From: Anoplopoma fimbria
Lineage: Eukaryota; Chordata; Actinopteri; Perciformes; Anoplopomatidae
Direction: 5' to 3'
Assembly (NCBI RefSeq): GCF_027596085.1
Contig: NC_072471.1
Span: forward strand, 13,384,310 to 13,448,309
DNA length: 64,000 nt
Shown: in pieces, positions 12,491 to 26,375 of the stretch
How positions within the stretch are numbered: the stretch's first letter is position 1
How the letters are laid out: each line of letters starts with the position of its first letter
Notes under the pieces: generated by a model
What the model saw: only the letters and a program-made list of their open reading frames with translations
Told to the model about the DNA's origin: nothing
The model's database searches: none
Translations under genes and position numbers: made by a program

Positions 12491-13029
12491 CACTTTTTTT
12501 GACAAACTATACTATGACTTTTTTACTCTTTTTCGCAATACTATACTATGACTTTTTTCAACATACTATACTATGAAATTTTCACTCTTTTTCGCCATAA
12601 TATACAACGACTTTTTCAATACTATATTCTAAAGTTGATGGCAGCTGGATGAGAGACCTTCAATGAGACAGGCCAGGTTGGATGTGAACCTTGGCCACTG
12701 AATCAGCATTTGTTCAGGATAAATGTGCTCTACCAGGTGAGCTAATGTTTCTAGTGACTTACTAGAATTTTAGATTTCCAATTATAGTTTTTGCATTACA
12801 ATATAACTTTTTTCGACATACTATACTATGACTTTTAATTTTTTTTTCCGACATACAATAGTATGCCTTTTTCGACATACTATAGTATGACTTTTTTCAC
12901 TTTTTTCTATGTACTATGGTATGACTTTTTTCGACATACTATACTAAATAAATAACCTGATGAAGGTCATACGTTAAAGAAACATTGTTACTAAAAGATA
13001 TTTATACTTAAGTGAAGAAGAGAGTGTGC
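12491..13029 (+). repeat. Representative A+B cassette of the higher-order repeat
   Basis: The ~540-bp cassette runs in fixed order: four or five 'frozen' old-type units starting CACTTTTTTTGACAAACTAT; module A (12634-12787); a fixed spacer with TTTGCATTACAATATAAC, TTCCGACATACAATAGTATG and TTCTATGTACTATGGTATG; and module B (12946-13029). Nearly identical cassettes are at 18472-19008 and 31492-32027; by eye these two differ by about one base despite lying 13 kb apart, which indicates recent homogenisation. The A-box complement is at 12733-12744 and the B-box complement at 12680-12690. In this copy the part of module B after CTGATGAAGGTC is altered. Confidence 0.85.
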
Positions 13030-15269
13030 TTTTTTCGACATACTATAGTATGACTTTTTTTAACATACTATAGTATGACTTTTTTTAACATACTATAGTA
13101 TGACTTTTTTTAACATACTATAGTATGACTTTTTTCGACATACTATAGTATGACTTTTTTTCGACATACTATAGTATGACTTTTTTTAACATACTATAGT
13201 ATGACTTTTTTCGACATACTATAGTATGACTTTTTTTAACATACTATAGTATGACTTTTTTCGACATACTATAGTATGACTTTTTTCACTTTTTTCTATG
13301 TACTATAGTATGACTTTTTTCGACATACTATACTAAATAAATAACCTGATGAAGGTCTTTACCGAAACATTGTTACTAAAAGATATTTATACGCAAGTGA
13401 AGAGTATGACTTTTTTCGACATACTATAGTATGACTTTTTTTAACATACTATAGTATGACTTTTTTTAACATACTATAGTATGACTTTTTTTAACATACT
13501 ATAGTATGACTTTTTTCGACATACTATAGTATGACTTTTTTTAACATACTATAGTATGACTTTTTTTAACATACTATAGTATGACTTTTTTTAACATACT
13601 ATAGTATGACTTTTTTTAACATACTATAGTATGACTTTTTTTAACATACTATAGTATGACTTTTTTTAACATACTATAGTATGATTTTTTAACATACTAT
13701 AGTATGACGACATACTATAGTATGACTTTTTTTAACATACTATAGTATGACTTTTTTAACATACTATAGTTTGACTTTTTTTAACATACTATAGTATGAC
13801 TTTTTTTAACATACTATAGTATGACTTTTTTAACATACTATAGTATGACTTTTTTTAACATACTATAGTATGACTTTTTTCACTTTTTTTGACAAACTAT
13901 ACTATGACTTTTTTACTCTTTTTCGCAATACTATACTATGACTTTTTTCAACATACTATACTATGAAATTTTCACATACTTTTTCGCCATAATATACAAC
14001 GACTTTTTCAATACTATATTCTAAAGTTGATGGCAGCTGGATGAGAGACCTTCAATGAGACAGGCCAGGTTGGATGTGAACCTTGGCCACTGAATCAGCA
14101 TTTGTTCAGGATAAATGTGCTCTACCAGGTGAGCTAATGTTTCTAGTGACTTACTAGAATTTTAGATTTCCACTTATAGTATTTGCATTACAATATAACT
14201 TTTTTCGACATACTATACTATGACTTTTAATTTTTTTTTCCGACATACAATAGTATGCCTTTTTCGACATACTATAGTATGACTTTTTTCACTTTTTTCT
14301 ATGTACTATGGTATGACTTTTTTCGACATACTATACTAAATAAATAACCTGATGAAGGTCTACGTACCGAAACATTGTTACTAAAAGATATTTTAGTTAC
14401 GCAAGTGAACGCAAGTGAAGTATGAGTAACATACTATAGTATTTTTTCGACATACTATAGTATGACTTTTTTTTTTTTAACATACTATAGTATGACTTTT
14501 TTTTAACATTTTTAACATACTATAGTATGACTTTTTTTGACATACTATAGTATGACTTTTTAACTCTTTTTCAACATACTATAGTATGACTTTTTTTAAC
14601 ATACTATAGTATGACTTTTTTCAACATACTATAGTATGACTTTTTTTAACATACTATAGTATGACTTTTTTTAACATACTATAGTATGACTTTTTTTTAA
14701 CATACTATAGTATGACTTTTTTTAACATACTATAGTATGATTTTTTTAACATACTATAGTATGACATTGTTTTTTTTAACATACTATAGTATGACTTTTT
14801 TTAACATACTATAGTATGACTTTTTTTAACATACTATAGTATGACTTTTTTTAACATACTATATACATATATAGTATGACTTTTTTACGACATACTATAG
14901 TATGACTTTTTTCGACATTTTTTTATGACTTTTTTTAACATACTATAGTATGATTTTCGACATACTATAGTATGACTTTTTTTAACATACTATAGTATGA
15001 CTTTTTTTAACATACTATAGTATGACTTTTTTTTTTATGACATACTATAGTATGACTTTTTAACATTTTTTTAACATACTATAGTATGACTTTTTTTAAC
15101 ATACTATAGTATGACTTTTTTCATACTATAGTATTTTTTGACAAACTATACTATAGTATGACTTTTTTCGACAATACTATACTATGACTTTTTTCAACAT
15201 ACTATACTATGAAATTTTCACTCTTTTTTAACATAATATACAACGACTTTTTCAATACTATATTCTAAA

Positions 15270-15412
15270 GTTGATGGCACTGGATGAGAGACTATTCAAT
15301 GACAGGTTGGATTTTGAACCTTGGCCACTGAATCACATTTGTTCAGGATAAATGTGCTTACCAGGTGAGCTAATGTTTCTAGTGACTTACTAGTAATTTT
15401 AGACAATTATAG
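15270..15412 (-). repeat. Diverged module A copy
   Basis: It keeps the order of module A but has scattered small deletions and substitutions compared with neighbours (for example GATGGCACTGGATGAG lacking the usual GCAGC, and GACAGGTTGGATTTTGAACC). The B-box complement is damaged while the A-box complement is retained. Similar irregular copies are at 25198-25341 and 30171-30324, whereas copies on either side are nearly perfect. Confidence 0.7.
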
Positions 15413-18400
15413 TTTTTGCATTACAATATAACTTTTTTCGACATACTATAGTATGACTTTTAATACTATAGTTTTTTTTCCGACATACAATAGTATGACT
15501 TTTTCGACATACTATAGTATGACTTTTTTCACTTTTTTCTATGTACTATAGTATGACTTTTTTCGACATACTATACTAAATAAATAACCTGATGAAGGTC
15601 TACGTACGAAACATTGTTACTAAAAGATATTTATACGCAAGTGAAGAAGTAGTGTGCTTTTTTTTTTTCGACATACTATAGTATGACTTTTTTTAACATA
15701 CTATAGTATGACTTTTTTTAACATACTATAGTATGACTTTTTTTTAACATACTATAGTATACTTTTTTCGACATACTATAGTATGACTTTTTTCGACATA
15801 CTATAGTATGACTTTTTTTAACATACTATAGTATGACTTTTTTTAACATACTATAGTATGACTTTTTTTTTTTAACATACTATAGTATGACTTTTTTTAA
15901 CATACTATAGTATGACTTTTTTTAACATACTATAGTATGACTTTTTTCGACATACTATAGTATGACTTTTTTTTTTATGACTATGTACTATAGTATGACT
16001 ATAGTATTTTTTCGACATACTATACTAAATAAATAACCTGATGAAGGTCTACGTAACAAACATTGTTACTAAATGATATTTATAACAAGTGAACTAGAGT
16101 ATGACTTTGACATATGACTTTTTTTAACATACTATAGTATGACTTTTTTTAACATACTATAGTATGACATACTATAGTATTTTTAACATACTATAGTATG
16201 ACTTTTTTTTTTTAACATACTATAGTATGACTATAGTATTTTAACATACTATAGTATGACTATAGTTTTTTTAACATACTATAGTATGACTTTTTTTTTT
16301 AACATACTATAGTATGACTATAGTTTTTTACTATAGTATGACATACTATAGTATGACTTTTTTTTTTAACATACTATAGTATGACTTTTTTAACATACTA
16401 TAGTATGACTTTTTTCGACATACTATAGTATGACTTTTTATGACTTTTTTTGACATACTATAGTATGACTTTTTTACTCTTTTTGACAAACTATACTATA
16501 CTTTTTTATGACTATACTTTTTTCAACATACTATACTATGAAATTTTCACTCTTTTTCGCCATAATATACAACGACTTTTTCAATACTATATTCTAAAGT
16601 TGATGGCAGCTGGATGAGAGACCTTCAATGAGACAGGCCAGGTTGGATGTGAACCTTGGCCACTGAATCAGCATTTGTTCAGGATAAATGTGCTCTACCA
16701 GGTGAGCTAATGTTTCTAGTGACTTACTAGAATTTTAGATTTCCAATTATAGTTTTTGCATTACAATATAACTTTTTTCGACATACTATACTATGACTTT
16801 TAATTTTTTTTTCCGACATACAATAGTATGCCTTTTTCGACATACTATAGTATGACTTTTTTCACTTTTTTCTATGTACTATGGTATGACTTTTTTCGAC
16901 ATACTATACTAAATAAATAACCTGATGAAGGTCTACGTACCGAAACATTGTTACTAAAAGATATTTATACGCAAGTGAAGAAGAGAGTGTGCTTTTTTCG
17001 ACATACTATAGTATGACTTTTTTTAACATACTATATATTTTTTTTTAACATACTATAGTATTTTTAACATACTATAGTATGACTTTTTTTAACATACTAT
17101 AGTATGACTTTTTTTGACATACTATAGTATGACTTTTTTCGACATACTATAGTATGACTTTTTTTAACATACTATAGTATGACTTTTTTTAACATACTAT
17201 AGTATGACTTTTTTCGACATACTATAGTATGACTTTTTTTAACATACATAGTATGACTTTTTTCGACATACTATAGTATGACTTTTTTCACTTTTTTCTA
17301 TGTACTATAGTATGACTTTTTTCGACATACTATACTAAATAAATAACCTGATGAAGGTCTATGACCGAAACATTGTTACTAAAAGATATTTATACGCAAG
17401 TGAAGAAGAGTTTTTTTTTCGACATACTATAGTATGACTTTTTTTAACATACCATAGTATGACTTTTTTAACATACTATAGTATGACTTTTTTTAACATA
17501 CTATAGTATGACTTTTTTTAACATACTATAGTATGACTTTTTTTAACATACTATAGTATGACTTTTTTTAACATACATACTTTTTTTATACTATAGTATT
17601 TTTTAACATACTATAGTATGACTTTTTTCGACATACTATAGTATGACTTTTTTTTTTTTAACATACTATAGTATGACTTTTTTCGACATACTATACTAAA
17701 TAAATAACCTGATGAAGGTCTATAGTATGACCGAAACATTGTTACTAAAAGATATTTATACGCAAGTGAAGTATGAGTGTGCTTTTTTCGACATACTATA
17801 GTATGACTTTTTTTAACATACTATAGTATGACTTTTTTAACATACTATAGTATGACTTTTTTAACATACTATAGTATGACTTTTTTTAACATACTATAGT
17901 ATGACTTTTTTTAACATACTATAGTATGACTTTTTTAACATACTATAGTATGACTTTTTTTAACATTTTTTAACATACTATAGTATGACTTTTTTTAACA
18001 TACTATAGTATGACTTTTTCACTTTTTTAACATACTATAGTATGACTTTTTTAACATACTATACATACTATAGTATGAACATACTATAGTATGACTTTTT
18101 TAAACATACTATAGTATGACTTTTTAACATACTATAGTATGACTTTTTTAACATACTATAGTATGACTTTTTTTAACATACTATAGTATGACTTTTTTTT
18201 TTTAACATACTATAGTATGACTTTTTTAACATACTATAGTATGACTTTTTTAACATACTATAGTATGACTTTTTTAACATACTATAGTATGACTTTTTTT
18301 AACATACTATAGTATTTTTTAACATACTATAGTATGACTTTTTTTTTAACATACTATAGTATGACTTTTTTCGACATACTATAGTATGACTTTTTTTAAC

Positions 18401-21400
18401 ATACTATAGTATGACTTTTGTTAACATACTATAGTATGACTTTTTTCGACATACTATAGTATGACTTTTTTCACTTTTTTTGACAAACTATACTATGACT
18501 TTTTTACTCTTTTTCGCAATACTATACTATGACTTTTTTCAACATACTATACTATGAAATTTTCACTCTTTTTCGCCATAATATACAACGACTTTTTCAA
18601 TACTATATTCTAAAGTTGATGGCAGCTGGATGAGAGACCTTCAATGAGACAGGCCAGGTTGGATGTGAACCTTGGCCACTGAATCAGCATTTGTTCAGGA
18701 TAAATGTGCTCTACCAGGTGAGCTAATGTTTCTAGTGACTTACTAGAATTTTAGATTTCCAATTATAGTTTTTGCATTACAATATAACTTTTTTCGACAT
18801 ACTATACTATGACTTTTAATTTTTTTTTCCGACATACAATAGTATGCCTTTTTCGACATACTATAGTATGACTTTTTTCACTTTTTTCTATGTACTATGG
18901 TATGACTTTTTTCGACATACTATACTAAATAAATAACCTGATGAAGGTCTACGTACCGAAACATTGTTACTAAAAGATATTTATACGCAAGTGAAGAAGA
19001 GAGTGTGCTTTTTTCGACATACTATAGTATGACTTTTTTTAACATACTATAGTATGACTTTTTTTAACATACTATAGTATGACTTTTTTTAACATACTAT
19101 AGTATGACTTTTTTGACATACTATAGTATGACTTTTTTTCGACATACTATAGTATGACTTTTTTTTAACATACTATAGTATGACTTTTTTAGTATGACAT
19201 ACTATAGTATGACTTTTTTTTTAACATACTATAGTATGACTTTTTTAACATACTATAGTATGACTTTTTTTACTATAGTATGACTATTTTTTTACATACT
19301 ATAGTATGACTTTTTTCTATGTACTATAGTATGACTTTTTTCGACATACTATACTAAATAAAAACCTGATGAAGGTCTTACCGAAACATTGTTACTAAAA
19401 GATATTTATACGCAAGTGATAGAAGAGTGTGACTTTTTTCGACATACTATAGTATGACTTTTTTTAACATACTATAGTATGACTTTTTTAACATACTATA
19501 GTATGACTTTTTTTTTATAGTATGACTTTTTTTACTATACTATAGTATGACTTTTTTTAACATACTATAGTATGACTTTTTTTAACATACTATAGTATGA
19601 CTTTTTTAACATACTTTTTTTAACATACTATAGTATGACTTTTTTTAACATACTATAGTATGACTTTTTTTAACATACTATAGTATGACTTTTTTAACAT
19701 ACTATAGTATGACTTTTTTAACATACTATAGTATGACTTTTTTTAACATACTATAGTATGACTTTTTTTAACATACTATAGTATGACTATAGTTTTTTAA
19801 CATACTATAGTATGACATACTATAGTATTTTTAACATACTATAGTATGACTATTTTTTTAACATACTATAGTATGACTTTTTTTAACATACTATAGTATG
19901 ACTTTTTTTAACATTTAGTTGACATACTATAGTATGACTTTTTTCGACATACTATAGTATGACTTTTTTCACTTTTTTTGACAAACTATACTATGACTTT
20001 TTTACTCTTTTTCGCAATACTATACTATGACTTTTTTCAACATACTATACTATGAAATTTTCACTCTTTTTTCGCCATAATATACAATGACTTTTTCAAT
20101 ACTATATTCTAAAGTTGATGGCAGCTGGATGAGAGACCTTCAATGAGACAGGCCAGGTTGGATGTGAACCTTGGCCACTGAATCAGCATTTGTTCAGGAT
20201 AAATGTGCTCTACCAGGTGAGCTAATGTTTCTAGTGACTTACTAGAATTTTAGATTTCCAATTATAGTTTTTGCATTACAATATAACTTTTTTCGACATA
20301 CTATACTATGACTTTTAACTATAGTATTTTTTTTCCGACATACAATAGTATGCCTTTTTCGACATACTATAGTATGACTTTTTTCACTTTTTTCTATGTA
20401 CTATGGTATGACTTTTTTCGACATACTATACTAAATAAATAACCTGATGAAGGTCTACGTACCGAAACATTGTTACTAAAAAAGATATTTATACGCAAGT
20501 GACTTTTTTAACATACTATAGTATGACTTTTTTTAACATACTATAGTATGAGAGTGTATGACTTTTTTCGACATACTATAGTATGACTTTTTTTAACATA
20601 CTATAGTATGACTTTTTTTAACATACTATAGTATGACTTTTTTTAACATACTATAGTATGACTTTTTTCGACATACTATAGTATGACTTTTTTTAACTCT
20701 TTTTCAACATACTATAGTATGACTTTTTTTAACATACTATAGTATGACTTTTTTTAACATACTATAGTATGACTTTTTTTAACATACTATAGTATGACTT
20801 TTTTAACATACTATACATACTATAGTATGACTTTTTTCACTTTTTTCTATGTACTATAGTATGACTTTTTTTTTTCGACATACTATACTAAATAAATAAC
20901 CTGATGAAGGTCTATGAAACATTGTTACTAAAAGATATTTATACGCAAGTGAAGAAGAGTGTGCTTTTTTCGACATACTATAGTATGACTTTTTTTAACA
21001 TACTATAGTATGACTTTTTTCGACATACTATAGTATGACTTTTTTTAACATACTATAGTATGACTTTTTTCGACATACTATAGTATGACTTTTTTCACTT
21101 TTTTCTATGTACTATAGTATGACTTTTTTTAACATACTATAGTATGACTTTTTTTAACATACTATAGTATGACTTTTTTTAACATACTATAGTATGACTT
21201 TTTTAACATACTTAGTATAACATACTATAGTATGACTTTTTTAACATACATACTATAGTATGACTTTTTTTAACATACTATAGTATGACTTTTTTTAACA
21301 TACTATAGTATGACTTTTTTTAACATACTATAGTATGACTTTTTTTAACATACTATAGTATGACTTTTTTCGACATACTATAGTATGACTTTTTTTAACA

Positions 21401-24400
21401 TACTATAGTATGACTTTTTTTAACATACTATAGTATGACTTTTTTAACATACTATAGTATGACTTTTTTTCATACTATAGTATTTTTTGACAAACTATAC
21501 TATGACTTTTTTACTCTTTTTTTGACAAATACTATACTATGACTTTTTTCAACATACTATACTTTTATCAAATATTTTGACTTTTTTTCGCCATAATATA
21601 CAACGACTTTTTCAATACTATATTCTAAAGTTGATGGCAGCTGGATGAGAGACCTTCAATGAGACAGGCCAGGTTGGATGTGAACCTTGGCCACTGAATC
21701 AGCATTTGTTCAGGATAAATGTGCTCTACCAGGTGAGCTAATGTTTCTAGTGACTTACTAGAATTTTAGATTTCCAATTATAGTTTTTGCATTACAATAT
21801 AACTTTTTTCGACATACTATACTATGACTTTTAATTTTTTTTCCGACATACAATAGTATGCCTTTTTCGACATACTATAGTATGACTTTTTTCACTTTTT
21901 TCTATGTACTATGGTATGACTTTTTTCGACATACTATACTAAATAAATAACCTGATGAAGGTCTACGTACCGAAACATTGTTACTAAAAGATATTTATAC
22001 GCAAGTGAAGAAGAGAGTGTGCTTTTTTCGACATACTATAGTATGACTTTTTTTAACATACTATAGTATGACTTTTTTTAACATACTATAGTATGACTTT
22101 TTTTTTTTTGACATACTATAGTATGACTTTTTTTGACATACTATAGTATGACTTTTTTTGACATACTATAGTATGACTTTTTTTAACATACTATAGTATG
22201 ACTTTTTTTAACATACTATAGTATGACTTTTTTTAACATACTATAGTATGACTTTTTTCGACATACTATAGTATGACTTTTTTTAACATACTATAGTATG
22301 ACTTTTTTCGACATACTATAGTATGACTTTTTTCACTTTTTTCTATACTATAGTATGACTTTTTTCGACATACTATAGTAAATTTTTAACATGATAAGGT
22401 CTTGAATACGAAACATTGTTACTAAAAGATATTTATACGACAATGAACTATAGTATGCTTTTTTTTTATAGTATGACTTTTTTTACTACTAGTATGACTT
22501 TTTTTAACATACTATAGTATGACTTTTTTAACATACTATAGTATGACTTTTTTTAACATACTATAGTATGACTTTTTTTAACATACTATAGTATGACTTT
22601 TTTTAACATACTATAGTATGACTTTTTTTCGACATACTATAGTATGACTTTTTTTAACATACTATATGTATGACTTTTTTTCGACATACTATAGTATGAC
22701 TTTTTTTACACTTTTTTTAACATACTATAGTATGACTTTTTTTCGACATACTATAGTATGACTTTTTTAACATACTATATATGATTTCATACTATAGTAT
22801 GAAACATTGTTACTAAGTATGATATTTTACGACATACATAGTATAGTATGACTTTTTTAACATACGACATACTATAGTATGACTTTTTTTAACATACTAT
22901 AGTATGACTTTTTAACATACTATAGTTTTTTTAACATACTATAGTATGACTTTTTTTAACATACTATAGTATGACTTTTTTTAACATACTATAGTATGAC
23001 TTTTTTAACATACTATAGTATGACTTTTTTAACATACTATAGTATGACTTTTTTTCGACATACTATAGTATGACTTTTTTTTTTAACATACTATAGTATG
23101 ACTTTTTTCGACATACATAGTATATAGTATGACTTTTTTTTAACATACTATACATACTATTTTTATACTTACTATGACTTTTTTCGACATACTATAGTAT
23201 GACTTTTTTAACATACTATAGTATGACTTTTTACTATAGTATGACTTTTTTAACATACTATAGTATGACTTTTTTCGACATACTATAGTATGACTTTTTT
23301 TAACATACTATAGTATGAACATACTATAGTATGACTTTTTTTAACATACTATAGTATGACTTTTTTGACTATAGTATGACTTTTTTTAACATACTATAGT
23401 ATATGACATACTATAGTTTTTTAACATACTATAGTATGACTTTTTTTTTTTCTTTTTAACATACTATAGTATGACTTTTTTTAACATACTATAGTATGAC
23501 TTTTTGACATACTTTTGACTTTTTTAACATACTATAGTATGACTTTTTTCGACATACTATAGTATGACTTTTTTCACTATTTTTTTGACAAACTATACTA
23601 TGACTTTTTTACTCTTTTTTCGACAATACTATACTATGACTTTTTTTCATAGTATACTTTTTATACTATGAAATTTTCACTCTTTTTCGCCATAATATAC
23701 AACGACTTTTTCAATACTATATTCTAAAGTTGATGGCAGCTGGATGAGAGACCTTCAATGAGACAGGCCAGGTTGGATGTGAACCTTGGCCTGAATCAGC
23801 ATTTGTTCAGGATAAATGTGCTCTACCAGGTGAGCTAATGTTTCTAGTGACTTACTAGAATTTTAGATTTCCAATTATAGTTTTTGCATTACAATATAAC
23901 TTTTTTCGACATACTATACTATGACTTTTAATACTTTTTTTTTCCGACATACAATAGTATGCCTTTTTCGACATACTATAGTATGACTTTTTTCACTTTT
24001 TTCTATGTACTATGGTATGACTTTTTTCGACATACTATACTAAATAAATAACCTGATGAAGGTCTACGTACCGAAACATTGTTACTAAAAGATATTTATA
24101 CGCAAGTGAAGAAGAGAGTGTGCTTTTTTCGACATTTTTGACTTTTTTTAACATACTATAGTATGACTTTTTTTTTTAACATACTATAGTATGACTTTTT
24201 TTAACATTTTTTAACATACTATAGTATGACTTTTTTTAACATACTATAGTATGACTTTTTTTCGACATACTATAGTATGACTTTTTTTCGACATACTATA
24301 GTATGACTTTTTTTAACATACTATAGTATGACTTTTTTCTCTTTTTTCGACATACTATAGTATGACTTTTTTTAACATACATACTATAGTATGACTTTTT

Positions 24401-26288
24401 TTACTCGACATACTATAGTATGACTTTTTTCACATTTTTTCTACATACTATAGTATGACTTTTTTCGACATACTATATAAGTATGACCTTTTGAACATAC
24501 TATAGTATGAAACATTTTTACTACTAAAGTATATTTTACGACATACTATAGTATGACTTTTTTTGACATACTATAGTATGACTTTTTTAACATACTATAG
24601 TATGACTTTTTTTAACATACTATAGTATGACTTTTTTTAACATACTATAGTATGACTTTTTTCGACATACTATAGTATGACTTTTTTTAACATACTATAG
24701 TATGACTTTTTTTAACATACTATAGTATGACTTTTTTAACATACTATAGTATGACTTTTTTTAACATACTATAGTATGACTTTTTTAACATACTATAGTA
24801 TGACTTTTTTTAACATACTATAGTATGACTTTTTTTAACATACTATAGTATGACTTTTTTCGACATACTATAGTATGACTTTTTTAACATACTATAGTAT
24901 GACTTTTTTTTACATACTATAGTATGACTTTTTTTTAACATACTATAGTATGACTTTTTTCGACATACTATAGTATGACTTTTTTTAACATACTATAGTA
25001 TGACTTTTTTAACATACTATAGTATGACTTTTTTTCGACATACTATAGTATGACTTTTTTCACATTTTTTGACAAACTATACTATGTTTTGACTCTTTTT
25101 CGCAATACTATACTATGACTTTTTTCAACATACTATACTATGAAATTTTCACTTTTTAACATAATATAGTATGACTTTTTCAATACTATATTCTAAAGTT
25201 GATGGCAGCTGGATTTTTTCAATGAGACACAGGTTGGATGAACCTTGGCCACTGAATGAGCATTTGTTCAGGATAAATGTGCTCTACCAGGTGAGCTAAT
25301 GTTTCTAGTGACTTACTAGAATTTTAGATTTCCAATTATAGTTTTTGCATACAATATGACTTTTTTCGACATACTATAGTATGACTTTTAATTTTTTTTC
25401 CGACATACTATAGTATGACTTTTTCGACATACTATAGTATGACTTTTTTCACTTTTTTCTATGTACTATAGTATGACTTTTTTCGACATACTATACTAAA
25501 TAAATAACCTGATGAAGGTCTATGTACCGAAACATTGTTACTAAAAGATATTTATACGCAAGTGAAGAAAGAGTGTGCTTTTTTCGACATACTATAGTAT
25601 GACTTTTTTTAACATACTATAGTATGACTTTTTTTAACATACTATAGTATGACTTTTTTTAACATACTATAGTATGACTTTTTTTCGACATACTATAGTA
25701 TGACTTTTTTTAACATACTATAGTATGACTTTTTTTAACATACTATAGTATGACTTTTTTCGACATACTATAGTATGACTTTTTTTAACATACTATAGTA
25801 TTTTTTTCGACATACTATAGTATGAACATACTATTATGACTTTTTTCGACATACTATAGTATGACTTTTTTTAACATACTATAGTATGACTTTTTTTATG
25901 ACATACTATAGTATGACTTTTTTTTTAACATACTATAGTATGACTTTTTAACATACTATAGTATGAACTATAGTATGACATACTATAGTATGACTTTTTT
26001 TTTATACATACTATAGTATGACTTTTTTTTTTAACATACTATAGTATACATACTATAGTATGACTTTTTTTAACATTTTGACATACTATAGTATGACTTT
26101 TTTTGACATACTATAGTATGACTTTTTTTATAGTATGACTTTTTGACATACTATAGTATGACTTTTTTCAACATACTATAGTATGACTTTTTTAGTATGA
26201 ACATACTATATGACTTTTTTCACTTTTTTTATACTATTTTTAGTATGACTTTTTTTAACATACTATAGTATGACTTTTTTAATAGTAT

Positions 26289-26375
26289 GACAGGTTTTTT
26301 GGCCACATACTATAGTATGTTTTTTCTACATACTATAGTATGAATTTTTTTCCAATTATAGTTTTTGCATTACAA
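26289..26375 (-). repeat. Remnant of a module A largely replaced by satellite words
   Basis: Only islands of module A remain: ACAGG, TTGGCCAC, and then TTCCAATTATAGTTTTTGCA with TTACAATATGA. Plain satellite units sit between them where the rest of module A should be. The following module B (26511-26587) is at the usual distance. This is either a strongly converted copy or a consensus error. Confidence 0.55.

Noticed and set aside
12634..12787. Minus-strand tRNA gene in module A
   Set aside because: The distance between boxes (about 42 nt) and lack of arm pairing do not fit a tRNA; it is best read as a SINE-derived fragment.
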